This document shows positions 16,270 to 24,651 of a stretch of 25,059 nucleotides of DNA, in pieces. A program made the position numbers and the translations under genes. The DNA lies in contig DDYY01000092.1 in the NCBI GenBank assembly GCA_002346225.1, positions 69,127 through 94,185 on the forward strand, read 5' to 3'. The notes beneath the pieces are model-generated. The model was not told the origin of the DNA, ran no database searches, and was given only the letters and a program-made list of their open reading frames with translations. Source of the DNA: Bacteroidetes bacterium UBA3022. Lineage in GTDB: Bacteria > Bacteroidota > Bacteroidia > Chitinophagales > BACL12. Position 1 is the first letter of the stretch. Every line of letters starts with the position of its first letter.

Positions 16270-17148
16270 TTGATCAGGTATATACAGCATAAAGACATTG
16301 ATAAGCCGCGATGGGATGCAGCACTGGAAGCATGTGTCAATGCCTTACCGTATGCCTACAGCTGGTACCTCGACAGCGTAAGTGGTCAATCGTGGGATGC
16401 TCTGGTGCTGGATGATTATGCAGCCCTTTTTCCGTTACCGGTGAAGCGAAAGTTTTTCATACCGATGGTCTACCAGCCTTTTTTTACCCAGCAGCTGGGA
16501 TTGTTCGCGAGGGATGAAGCCACCCTGCAATTGTTACCTGATTTTTTGAAAGCCATTCCCCGAAAGTTTCTGCGGGTTTACCTGCACCTCAACGCCGAAA
16601 ATGCTGTCGCTTCGCCCACCCGTCGATTGACCCACCAGGTGGCTTTGAATACCGATTACAGTTATATCTACAGCAACTACAGCAGTGTGGTGGTGAGGAA
16701 CCTCAAGCGCATTGTGAACCAGGGCATGGCAGCGGAGTCGTCGGCGGATGTGTACACCTTCCTGCGCTTCATGCAGGAGCAGCTCGGTGGTAAGCTCAGC
16801 GATCTGGCTCCGGGAGATATAAAAAGGCTGGAGCACTTGTTACTGGAAGTGCTGGAAAGAAAGAAGGGGTTTATCCGCTATGCGCTCGATAAAGAAGGCA
16901 ACCGCATTGCAGGTACCTGTATTGTGCGGAGCAATAACCGATGTATTTATCTGCTTGCAGCGTCTACCACAGCCGGCAAGAAGAAAAACGGAATGACCTT
17001 CCTTATCGACAGCATGTTTCAGGAGCTGGCAGGGAAGGACATAGTATTTGATTTTGAAGGTTCTATGATACCGGGTATCGCCCGCTTCAATAAAAACTTC
17101 GGAGGACAGGAAGTGTATTTTTCCTGTTTCAGTCGAAGGCTGCTGTAA
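16270..17148 (+). CDS. GNAT/FemAB-like acyltransferase-fold protein, TTG start
   Basis: 292 residues from a TTG at 16270. The nearby ATG at 16263 is out of frame and stops after nine codons, so TTG is the best start; it gives MIRYIQHKDIDKPRWD, which fits my memory of this Bacteroidota family. The protein has an N-terminal half with LFPLPVKRKFFIPMVYQPFFTQQLG and a C-terminal GNAT-like half with GFIRYALDKEGNRIAGTCIVRSN and the strand-helix GMTFLIDSMFQ. FDFEGSMIPGIARFNKNFGG near the end is typical of the FemAB/MprF-like acetyltransferase fold. No signal peptide. It may transfer an aminoacyl or acyl group, but the substrate is unknown. It starts 7 bases after the deiminase stop and ends 3 bases before the convergent dnaN stop. 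Confidence 0.75.
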   Translation: MIRYIQHKDIDKPRWDAALEACVNALPYAYSWYLDSVSGQSWDALVLDDYAALFPLPVKRKFFIPMVYQPFFTQQLGLFARDEATLQLLPDFLKAIPRKFLRVYLHLNAENAVASPTRRLTHQVALNTDYSYIYSNYSSVVVRNLKRIVNQGMAAESSADVYTFLRFMQEQLGGKLSDLAPGDIKRLEHLLLEVLERKKGFIRYALDKEGNRIAGTCIVRSNNRCIYLLAASTTAGKKKNGMTFLIDSMFQELAGKDIVFDFEGSMIPGIARFNKNFGGQEVYFSCFSRRLL

Positions 17149-17151
17149 GTA

Positions 17152-18270
17152 TTACACGCTCAGCATGACGGGCATCACCAGCATCAGCAGGCTTTCCCCT
17201 TCTTCTGTTTCTGTTGGAAGTAGTATGCCTGCGCGATTAGGGGTCGACAATTCCATGTGTACCTCTTCGTTGTCCATCGCGTTCAGCATCTCCAGCAGAA
17301 AACGGGCGTTGAAGCCGATTTCCAGGTCTTCACCGGTGTATTCGCAGTCGAGGTTTTCCTTGGCTTCATTGCTGAAGTCAAGATCCTGTGCCGATACATT
17401 CAGGGAATTGCCCGATAATTTCAAAATCACCTGATGGGTGGTTTTGTTGGAGAAAATCATAACCCTGCGCAGTGTGTTGAGTAAATCGGCGCGGTTCACC
17501 AGCAGGTTGTTCGGGTTTTCTGTCGGAATAACCGCGTTGTAATCGGGGTAACGCGCATCGATAAGCCGACAAATGAGGTGAATATTATTAAACCTAAAAA
17601 AGGCATTGCTGGCATTGTACGAAATCTCCACTTGTGTTTCTTCGCCTGGTAGAACACCCTTCAGCAGGTTGAGTGCTTTTTTGGGGACAATGAAGGAAGC
17701 GCTTTCAGCCACGGTAGCATCGCTGCGTTTGTACCGCACCAGCTTGTGTGCGTCGGTAGCCACGAACGTGATGCCTTCGCTGCTCAGCTGGAAGTAAACA
17801 CCTGTCATCTGCGGCCGCAATTCATCGTTGCTCACCGCGAACAAGGTCTTGTTGATAGCCTTTTGCAGGATACCGGTACTCAGCGACAATTCACTCACAT
17901 TTTCCGGAACAGGAATACGCGGGAAGTCGTTGCCGTTTTCGCCGTTCAATTTGTACTTACCCTTGTCGGTGGTGATCTCCACGCCGAAAGTATCTTCGTT
18001 GATGGAAATAGTCAACGGCTGCTCGGGCAAGGTTTTCAGGTATTCCACCAGAATTTTGGCAGGTATAGCCACTTTCCCTTCGCTTTTCGATTCAATATCG
18101 AGGGTGGTGCTGATGGATGTTTCCAGGTCGGTACCTGAAATGGTCAGCGCGTTCTTGTTAATCTCGAAAAGGAAATCCTCCAGGATAGGCAACACAGTGC
18201 TGGAGCTGATCACACCATTCACCATTTGCAGGTTACGGAGCAGGGAGGTAGTACTGACTATAAATTTCAT
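17152..18270 (-). CDS. dnaN: DNA polymerase III subunit beta (sliding clamp)
   Basis: 372 residues, normal for the family. It forms the ring that holds the replicative polymerase on DNA. Typical clamp features are MKFIVSTTSLLRNLQMVNGVI at the start, FLFEINKNALTISGTDLETSI, GKVAIPAKILVEYLKTLP, and a C-terminus ending in LMLVMPVMLSV, which forms part of the protein-binding cleft. An exact -7 box lies 31 bases upstream. No dnaA is visible, as is usual in this phylum, where dnaN is often close to the gldF/gldG genes. Here a plus-strand gene separates it from them. Confidence 0.97.
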   Translation of the reverse strand: MKFIVSTTSLLRNLQMVNGVISSSTVLPILEDFLFEINKNALTISGTDLETSISTTLDIESKSEGKVAIPAKILVEYLKTLPEQPLTISINEDTFGVEITTDKGKYKLNGENGNDFPRIPVPENVSELSLSTGILQKAINKTLFAVSNDELRPQMTGVYFQLSSEGITFVATDAHKLVRYKRSDATVAESASFIVPKKALNLLKGVLPGEETQVEISYNASNAFFRFNNIHLICRLIDARYPDYNAVIPTENPNNLLVNRADLLNTLRRVMIFSNKTTHQVILKLSGNSLNVSAQDLDFSNEAKENLDCEYTGEDLEIGFNARFLLEMLNAMDNEEVHMELSTPNRAGILLPTETEEGESLLMLVMPVMLSV

Positions 18271-18300
18271 ACTGGCAGTTTATTTCTTTTTTATTGCTTT

Positions 18301-18308
18301 CAAAGGTA
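18301..18308 (-). promoter_or_regulatory. dnaN -7 box (TACCTTTG)
   Basis: On the minus strand TACCTTTG matches TAnnTTTG exactly and gives a leader of roughly 25 bases to the dnaN ATG at 18270. No good -33 TTG is seen at the expected spacing. The box lies in the 68-base divergent gap with the kelch-like gene. Confidence 0.5.
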
Positions 18309-18338
18309 GCGACAAACATAATAATCTGCCGCTTTAAT

Positions 18339-19973
18339 ATGCACACGACTTATCTTTATCGCGTGGTAAAGCGCAATTTTTTCTCCTTTTTCTTCATTCT
18401 CCTTATTCCGGCCGCTGGAATGGCCCAGGATTGGCCTCAGGCCTTCACCATTGAACTGGAAGAAGTGACTTACACGGAATGGCCTGCCCTGCAATCGGCT
18501 GCTGCAGCGAGTCACAACGGTCGATGGTTCCTGCTGGGCGGCCGCACCGGCGGTCTTCATGGCTTGTTTCCTCCCAACACCTTCCCTTTAGACGAAGCCA
18601 ACCAGGCAATACATATGCTGGATCCGCAAACCGGAGCATTCTGGTCGCGGAGCGTATATGAGCTGCCCGACAGCATTGCAGTCCCCTTGCGGGCCACCAA
18701 TGCAGCGCATGTGCACATCGGCGATTACCTCTACATCATGGGCGGCTACGGACAGGATATGGACGACAGCTCGATGGTCACTTTCAATACCCTAATCGCA
18801 GTTGATCTGGCAGGACTGGAACCGGCCATGGAAAGCGAAGCTGATATTCAGCCCTATTTCCGCATGCTGCGCGATAGTGTGTTCTATCAGTGTGGTGCCG
18901 AGGCTGAAGTGATGTACCACGACGGTCAACCGCTGGTGTACCTGATTGGGGGACATACATTTACCGGTGAGTATACGCAGATTGGGCTAGGTTTTGAGCA
19001 GCACTACAGGAATAATATGCAACTTTTTTCCATTGAAGATGATGGAGCCACACTGGCCATAACAGCACCTGTTACAATGGAGGACAGTCTGCTGTACCAT
19101 CGCCGCGATTTCAATGTGGCACCTATCATCAGCAAGACAGCAGCCAACGGAGAGGCATTGGTGGCATTGTCGGGTGTTTTCCAGTACGATGCCAATCTGC
19201 CCTGGCTGAACAGCTTTGAAATCTTTAAGGATGCGGATGACTCCGTTCGGGCCGTGATGGCAGAAATGGAACACCGGTTTAACAATTATACCTGCCCCGT
19301 GATGGTGATGTACGACTCTTTGTTGCAGCGCAATCACCTCCTCCTTTTCGGGGGCATCAGCCAGTTTGTCTACAATACTGCTACAGCCTCCGTGGTCGAA
19401 GACCTGAATGTTCCGTTTACAGCCGATATTTCTGTAGTGACCCGAATCGATTCCGCAGTGGATGCCACAACGGCTTACACGCAGGACTTACTGCCAGTGC
19501 GGTTCGAGGGTTTATATGGTTCGAATGCCGCTTACTTCCCCGCTCCGGATTTCCCAAAGTATAGCAATGGCGTATTGAAATTGCCGGAAGCGCGCACCCC
19601 CCTGCTGGCGGGCTACCTGTTCGGTGGCATTGATCCGGAGATTCCCAATTTCGGTCCCAGCACAGCCACCAATACCTTATATGAAGTGTGGCTCACCTAT
19701 ACGGCGCCCATCGCTTCTCTTTCCGATGCAGCCGCAGAAGATGTGCGCATCTACCCCAACCCGGCGCAGGACTTCATTTCTGTTTTTGTACCTGGAGAAG
19801 GCAAGGTGTTGCTCGAATGGGTGAACGTGGTGGGTGAAACGGTGCAAACGGAAACCGTCTTTTCAGGTATGGCAGCTACCATTGCTGTGCCGGATGCTGC
19901 CGGCGTATACCTGCTGCAAATTACCGATATGGCAGGTGCGCAGCGGGTGCTGAAGAAAATACTGGTATACTGA
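18339..19973 (+). CDS. Secreted kelch-like protein with T9SS sorting tail
   Basis: 544 residues from ATG 18339; an in-frame ATG at 18294 would add 15 residues before the signal peptide and seems less likely. The signal peptide has a long basic n-region (MHTTYLYRVVKRN), then FFSFFFILLIPAAG and cleavage after GMA. Weak kelch-type units are seen as GRWFLLGGRTGG, DYLYIMGGYGQD, LVYLIGGHTF, LLLFGGISQF and AGYLFGGIDPE, suggesting a beta-propeller. The last 80 residues are a T9SS C-terminal domain, with VRIYPNPAQDF and AAGVYLLQITD motifs. The product is probably surface-exposed, function unknown. Its stop is immediately next to the convergent gld-operon stop (no gap), and its start faces dnaN. Confidence 0.8.
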   Translation: MHTTYLYRVVKRNFFSFFFILLIPAAGMAQDWPQAFTIELEEVTYTEWPALQSAAAASHNGRWFLLGGRTGGLHGLFPPNTFPLDEANQAIHMLDPQTGAFWSRSVYELPDSIAVPLRATNAAHVHIGDYLYIMGGYGQDMDDSSMVTFNTLIAVDLAGLEPAMESEADIQPYFRMLRDSVFYQCGAEAEVMYHDGQPLVYLIGGHTFTGEYTQIGLGFEQHYRNNMQLFSIEDDGATLAITAPVTMEDSLLYHRRDFNVAPIISKTAANGEALVALSGVFQYDANLPWLNSFEIFKDADDSVRAVMAEMEHRFNNYTCPVMVMYDSLLQRNHLLLFGGISQFVYNTATASVVEDLNVPFTADISVVTRIDSAVDATTAYTQDLLPVRFEGLYGSNAAYFPAPDFPKYSNGVLKLPEARTPLLAGYLFGGIDPEIPNFGPSTATNTLYEVWLTYTAPIASLSDAAAEDVRIYPNPAQDFISVFVPGEGKVLLEWVNVVGETVQTETVFSGMAATIAVPDAAGVYLLQITDMAGAQRVLKKILVY

Positions 19974-21050
19974 TTATTCCATCAAATCGATGGTGGTGCC
20001 TTCCGCGCCCTTCATGATGTCTTCTATCAGCACGTTCACGTTCGATGGTTTTTGCTTGTAGAAAAATTCAGGTCCTACAAACAGTTTACCGAAAACGAAA
20101 TTCTGGATGATAGCGAGATCCTGTCGGTCGTTCATCAGGCAATAGTACTTGTCCAGGTCGAACTGAATTTGGTTATCCTGGTAATCGAACTGCATTTTGG
20201 TGCGGTAGGTGGTAGGCCGGTAATAGACCGATGCTGCCTGCAGGTTGCCATTCTTATCCGTTACCTGCAACTCACAAACAGCCTGTTCACTGAGCAGGGA
20301 ATCGCGCTTGTAGGTGTCGGCGACAAACACTTCACAGTTAATGCGTTTGAACTGATTGAAATAGTAGGTTACTATCTCCGGGTTAACGGTTTTACCTGCG
20401 GTATGCTGATTGGTGAGGGTGAAGTTTTCTCCGTCGGAAGTCAATACAAACGATGAATCGGGCACCCTGGGGTAACGCACCGATAGTTCGCGGATGTTTT
20501 CACTTCTGATATTGAATACCGTGCGGTCTTTCCACTGGTTGGCATCGATGACAAACCTGCCGGAAACAAAGCCGTCAAAGCCCGGAATATGGACAACAAA
20601 GGGCGTCTTGCTGCCTTCTGTAATCATGAAGTTGCCTTTGTAGGCCGTGCTCACAGGACCGATAAAAAAGGAGCGTATTTTTTTTCCTTTGGCATCATAC
20701 ACTTCCACTTTGGTATGGCTGCCGGCAATGTCCCTCACCACTTTCTCGTACATGCTTTTCGCTACGGGTACATTGATTTCCATCTGCTGCAGGGTCAGCA
20801 GCACAGTAGTCACCAGGTCCTGGCGGGCTGCACCCTGTCCGTTCAGCATCCAGCCGTTCTCGCCTCTTTCAATGATAACAGATGACCCGCTCAGGTCGGC
20901 CATGAATATCTTGCTGATATTGGTGGTGTCTTTAACACCAAACTTTTTTTCGCTGCTGCGGAAGGAGCCGCTGTCCTTGTTAAAAACAAAAAACCAGGCA
21001 AGCACTGCCAGTACAATCACCAATCCTAAATACAGTAAATTTTTTTTCAT
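19974..21050 (-). CDS. DUF4340-type membrane-anchored protein of the gld operon
   Basis: 358 residues. An N-terminal membrane anchor covers about 5-23 (YLGLVIVLAVLAWFFVF). The rest is a beta-rich exported domain, with DTTNISKIFMADLSGSSVII near the start and the YKGNFMITEG and VFNIRSENIRELSV segments typical of DUF4340. DUF4340 proteins are usually encoded beside GldG-like ABC auxiliary proteins. Its ATG overlaps the gldG stop (ATGA at 21047-21050), so the two are translationally coupled. Role unknown; probably a periplasmic partner of the ABC complex. The stop abuts the convergent kelch-like gene. Confidence 0.78.
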   Translation of the reverse strand: MKKNLLYLGLVIVLAVLAWFFVFNKDSGSFRSSEKKFGVKDTTNISKIFMADLSGSSVIIERGENGWMLNGQGAARQDLVTTVLLTLQQMEINVPVAKSMYEKVVRDIAGSHTKVEVYDAKGKKIRSFFIGPVSTAYKGNFMITEGSKTPFVVHIPGFDGFVSGRFVIDANQWKDRTVFNIRSENIRELSVRYPRVPDSSFVLTSDGENFTLTNQHTAGKTVNPEIVTYYFNQFKRINCEVFVADTYKRDSLLSEQAVCELQVTDKNGNLQAASVYYRPTTYRTKMQFDYQDNQIQFDLDKYYCLMNDRQDLAIIQNFVFGKLFVGPEFFYKQKPSNVNVLIEDIMKGAEGTTIDLME

Positions 21051-22768
21051 GCGTACTTCCTGTTGCGTATATAATTGTAAATGCCGCTGAACAGATAGAT
21101 CAGCAGGATAGGCGCTGCAATATTAATCAATTGCCATTGGGTGCGGTTGGCTTCCACTTTTTCTTTATCGATGGGTCGCAGCTTCACTTCCTTGGCACGT
21201 GTTTCCATCAGGCCGGTGTTATCGGTCATGTATTCGATGCAATTCATGAGGAAATCCTTATTGCCGAAAATGTATCGTTCTATGTTGTTGGCACCCAGCG
21301 GGAATATCTTTCCGTCTTTGTCCACTACATTCCGCATCATGTCGCCGTCGCCCACCACAATCTGTCGTGCGGGGACACCTGTTGCCCGGAATGGCCCGTT
21401 GCCAATGCCGTTGCGCTCCATAGCTTTCGCGGTAGGTTGACGAGTAGAAAAGGCGGAGGGAAAGGATCCTTCCAGTAATACGGCCACCGCCAGATTGGGA
21501 TGGTTGAACTGTTCATCGCGCGGCATGTACTGGCTTTGCACCACGTTGTAGTTGACGCGCGTGCCCATGCGAATGAACCTGCTGTTGGCAGAGGTAGTGA
21601 GCAACACGGTCTTGCTGATGCCTGCCACCTGCGTCGTATCTACATCACTGACGAACTTGCCTTCAATAGCATCTACATTCGCCGTAATGGGGTGTTGTTT
21701 GTTAAAGCCTGTAAGCACCGGGTTATAAATCCATGGACGGTCTTCAAAGGTATTGCCATAAGGCACCTTGATGCGCGTGCACTGTTTATCCTGTATCAGA
21801 TTGGAATTGACCCGTGCACCGTATTGTATCAACTGGTCCATGATGTTGAGATCGTACTCCACCGGCAAAAATTCTCCGGTATACCGCAGGCTGTCGAATT
21901 CTGCCAGCACGGGATCTATCAACCACAATATGCTGCCACCATACATCAGGTACTGGTCTATCTTATACTTATCGGCATCACTGAAGGCACTCCTGGGTTT
22001 GGCAATAACGATTACTTCATAGATGGTGTCGATGAAATCGCTTTGCGGCAGATCGAGGCGGTAGATATTATACAGCTCACTTAGTGAAATGGCCATATCC
22101 TGCACCTGCATGGTATCCAGCTCATCATGACCTTCAATAAAGGCAATGTCGGGCTTGTTCCTGTTGCTCAGCAGGCGAATAGATTTAGAAAATTTATATT
22201 CCAGCAGCGATACTGCAGTGGTGGGGTCGTACAGCGGTGTCAGTGGTTGCACCTGGTCGAGCAGCAGCAGGGAAAGCGTATTGCCCTGGTAGGTTACGCT
22301 GGCATACGGAAATAGGAAGGAGCGGCTGCTTTGCTCGCGATCGGCAGAGCCAAACGGTATGGAGTAGATGCCTTTTTCTTCCAGTTCTTTGATGTACTTG
22401 CCCAGGCTGACCTCATCGGTGATATCGAAGGGGTTGACAATTTCCCACTGGATATTTTCTTTGCCGTATGCCCTGAACTGTTTCAGCATTTCCACGGTGG
22501 CATTCTGCAATTGCTGCATATTGGGTGTCAGTTCTCCAGCGAGGAAAATCTGGACGAATACGATATCCTGTTGTTCTTCCAGCAATACCTTTGTTGGGGT
22601 GGAAAGACTGTAGCGCTTTTCCTGCGTCAGGTCTATGCGGAAGAAAAAACCCGACAATACCACATTCACCAATACAATGACTGTTGCCAGAAGCCCCAGC
22701 CGAAGGAGTGCCCTTCGCTTATTCCGGGTATAGCCGGAAGCCTGCTCTGTTGATGTAGGTGTTACCAT
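21047..22768 (-). CDS. gldG: Gliding-type ABC transporter auxiliary protein GldG
   Basis: 573 residues from the ATG at 22768 (MVTPTSTEQ). A 69-codon extension upstream lies entirely inside gldF in another frame and looks non-native. An N-terminal membrane segment (about 23-42) is followed by the GldG family opening FRIDLTQEKRYSLSTPTKVLL. A large periplasmic ABC_transp_aux-type domain contains IFLAGELTPNMQQLQ, PDIAFIEGHDEL and YLMYGGSILWLIDPV. A C-terminal membrane segment covers about 545-565 before a basic tail, NRKYA. The start overlaps the gldF end by 7 bases and the end overlaps the DUF4340 gene by 4. GldG works with GldA and GldF in F. johnsoniae gliding. Confidence 0.87.
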   Translation of the reverse strand: MVTPTSTEQASGYTRNKRRALLRLGLLATVIVLVNVVLSGFFFRIDLTQEKRYSLSTPTKVLLEEQQDIVFVQIFLAGELTPNMQQLQNATVEMLKQFRAYGKENIQWEIVNPFDITDEVSLGKYIKELEEKGIYSIPFGSADREQSSRSFLFPYASVTYQGNTLSLLLLDQVQPLTPLYDPTTAVSLLEYKFSKSIRLLSNRNKPDIAFIEGHDELDTMQVQDMAISLSELYNIYRLDLPQSDFIDTIYEVIVIAKPRSAFSDADKYKIDQYLMYGGSILWLIDPVLAEFDSLRYTGEFLPVEYDLNIMDQLIQYGARVNSNLIQDKQCTRIKVPYGNTFEDRPWIYNPVLTGFNKQHPITANVDAIEGKFVSDVDTTQVAGISKTVLLTTSANSRFIRMGTRVNYNVVQSQYMPRDEQFNHPNLAVAVLLEGSFPSAFSTRQPTAKAMERNGIGNGPFRATGVPARQIVVGDGDMMRNVVDKDGKIFPLGANNIERYIFGNKDFLMNCIEYMTDNTGLMETRAKEVKLRPIDKEKVEANRTQWQLINIAAPILLIYLFSGIYNYIRNRKYA

Positions 22769-23493
22769 CTTCTGCTGCCCAGTGTAGTTTGTGTCATAAG
22801 GAAAAACAGGGCTATGGCACTGCTGAAATACAGCACATCGCGAAAGTCGATATAGCCCTTGCTGATATTCTGGTAGTGCTGGTTGATGCTGAGGGCATTG
22901 AAGATTGCGTCTGCGCTGCCTTCGCTTACAGGTAATAATGCCAGAGCATCGAATCCATAAAAACAGATGAAACAAAGGAATAGCCCGGAGATGAATGCCA
23001 CTATCTGGTTATTGCTGATGGCCGATGCAAACAGACTTATAGCGACAAAGCTACCCCCCAGTAGGGTGAGTCCGATGTAAGACCCAATGATGCCACCTGT
23101 ATCGACATTCCCTGTGGGAGACGCCAGCTCCCGAATGGCAAAGTAATAAACGATGGTGGGCAGTACGCTGAATACCACCAGGGTAAATGCCGCCAGGAAT
23201 TTTCCGGCAATGATTTGTAGGTCGGTCACGGGCCGGGTGGCCAGCAGCTCGAGCGTTCCGGTGTTTTTCTCCTCGGCGAAGGAGCGCATGGTGATGGCTG
23301 GCACGAGGAACAGGAAAATCCAGGGCGCGAAATTGAAAAACGGCTGCAGGTCGGCATACCCGCTGCTCATAATGGAGGTATCGGTAAACACCCAATTGAA
23401 CAAGCCATTGGCCACCAGAAAAATGGTGATGGCAATGTAGCCAATCAGGGAACTAAAGAAAACATTAAGCTCTTTTCTGAAAATTGCGATCAA
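22762..23493 (-). CDS. gldF: Gliding-type ABC transporter permease GldF, probable TTG start
   Basis: 243 residues from a TTG at 23493 (reads MIAIFRKELNVFF), close to the usual GldF length and matching the family's start. A longer frame from ATG 23550 would place an exact -7 box (23517-23524) inside the coding region, so I reject it. The protein has about six membrane segments, the characteristic cytoplasmic loop RSFAEEKNTGTLELLATRPV, then TDLQIIAGKFLAAF. It is an ABC-2-type permease and should pair with the GldA ATPase encoded just upstream. It overlaps gldG by 7 bases. Operon order is gldF, gldG, DUF4340. Confidence 0.85.
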   Translation of the reverse strand: MIAIFRKELNVFFSSLIGYIAITIFLVANGLFNWVFTDTSIMSSGYADLQPFFNFAPWIFLFLVPAITMRSFAEEKNTGTLELLATRPVTDLQIIAGKFLAAFTLVVFSVLPTIVYYFAIRELASPTGNVDTGGIIGSYIGLTLLGGSFVAISLFASAISNNQIVAFISGLFLCFICFYGFDALALLPVSEGSADAIFNALSINQHYQNISKGYIDFRDVLYFSSAIALFFLMTQTTLGSRRW

Positions 23494-23697
23494 GGCGATG
23501 TTTTTACAATCAACGGCAAAGGTAGCACATTGGTGCAAAGGGAAGTGCATTTGAACAATAGGAGGCTTTAAGACTATTAACGGCCTTATGGGTCTTCATG
23601 TAGTGGCTTATGAAACAGTAGGAACATTCTGAGTAAGTCCACTTCTCTTTTGAATTCTCAGGGTATGTCTACATGCAACTTAGCTTTTTGTAGCCCC
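23494..23697. promoter_or_regulatory. gldA-gldF gap with gldF -7 box
   Basis: The 204-base gap holds an exact minus-strand -7 box, TACCTTTG, at 23517-23524. It lies 24 bases before the TTG start of gldF, so gldF-gldG-DUF4340 can be transcribed independently of gldA. No -33 TTG is found at the expected spacing. A short CTACA/TGTAG repeat just after gldA is too weak to call a terminator. I see no gene here. Confidence 0.4.
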
Positions 23698-24603
23698 TCA
23701 ATTCGTCAATTGCCGGAATACGTCCTCTAAATTTTGTTGTTCCAGTTGTAGGTTGAGTAATGTCAACTGATGGGTAACAGCAAACTGGAAAAGCAGCTCA
23801 CGGATATCGCCTTTTCCCAGGTATTGAATAAGGAATTGATGGTCGTCGATACGCTTCACTTCTGCTACACCTGGAATTTCTAGGAAACGCTCCTTCGAAG
23901 GACTTTCTTTAAAACTTACCTTTACAATGGTGCCGCCGGAAGATTGGGCCTGCAAGCCACTCACACTATCGTCGGCGACAATCCGGCCTTTGTTGATAAT
24001 GATTATGCGGTCGCATAAAGCCTGCACTTCCTGCATGATATGGGTGGAGAGTATAACCGTTTTTTGCTCGCCCAGTGTTTTAATGAGTTTACGTATTTCC
24101 AGCAACTGGTTGGGATCCAAACCCGATGTGGGCTCATCCAGAATCAGTACTTCGGGATCATGTAGCATGGCTTGCGCCAGTCCAACGCGCTGCCGGTACC
24201 CTTTACTCAGCTGTCCTATTTTCTTTTTGCGCTCCGGCCCCAAGCCTGTTACATCTATCATTTCATCTACCCGGGGACCAAAATTTTTCATGGCATGCAT
24301 GCGTGCAGCAAACTCCAGGTATTCCTTTATATACATGTCGGGGTACAAAGGATTGTGCTCCGGCAGATAACCCACCCGCCTTTTTACCTGAAGGGGCTGC
24401 TCCATGCTGTCGAAGCCGCAAACAGAGGCTTTGCCGGAGGTGGGCGGAATAAAGCAGGTAAGCATTTTCATGGTGGTACTCTTTCCTGCTCCGTTGGGAC
24501 CTAAAAAGCCCACAATTTGCCCGGCGGGCACGTCGAACGTGATATGGTCTACAGCATGCTGTTCGCCGTAAACCTTGCTGAGTTGTTGAACACTAATTGA
24601 CAT
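23698..24603 (-). CDS. gldA: Gliding-type ABC transporter ATP-binding protein GldA
   Basis: 301 residues, a normal length for GldA. ABC ATPase motifs are complete: Walker A GPNGAGKST (35-43), signature LSKGYRQRVG (132-141), Walker B VLILDEPTSGLDP (152-164) and switch histidine H188 in STHIM. The C-terminal 100 residues (IPGVAEVKRIDDHQF, then LNLQLEQQNLEDVFRQLT) match the extension seen in GldA. It should energise the GldF/GldG membrane complex. It lies upstream of gldF with a 204-base gap, whereas in F. johnsoniae gldA is at a separate locus from gldFG. A near -7 box (TAACTTGG, one mismatch) lies about 10 bases before the ATG. Confidence 0.85.
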   Translation of the reverse strand: MSISVQQLSKVYGEQHAVDHITFDVPAGQIVGFLGPNGAGKSTTMKMLTCFIPPTSGKASVCGFDSMEQPLQVKRRVGYLPEHNPLYPDMYIKEYLEFAARMHAMKNFGPRVDEMIDVTGLGPERKKKIGQLSKGYRQRVGLAQAMLHDPEVLILDEPTSGLDPNQLLEIRKLIKTLGEQKTVILSTHIMQEVQALCDRIIIINKGRIVADDSVSGLQAQSSGGTIVKVSFKESPSKERFLEIPGVAEVKRIDDHQFLIQYLGKGDIRELLFQFAVTHQLTLLNLQLEQQNLEDVFRQLTN

Positions 24604-24651
24604 TCAGGGAGCCAAGTTACGTTGTTCCTGAAAAACGCAGGCAACACTTTT

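Noticed and set aside
16263..16292. ATG at 16263 as start of the GNAT-like gene
   Set aside because: It is in a different frame and meets TAA after nine codons; the TTG at 16270 is in frame with the whole protein.
22769..22975. 69-residue N-terminal extension of GldG
   Set aside because: Entirely overlaps gldF in another frame and lacks family character; ATG 22768 overlaps the gldF stop in a normal coupled arrangement.
23640..23697. Possible terminator after gldA (CTACA/TGTAG)
   Set aside because: Only a 5-bp stem with a 15-base loop and no T-run.
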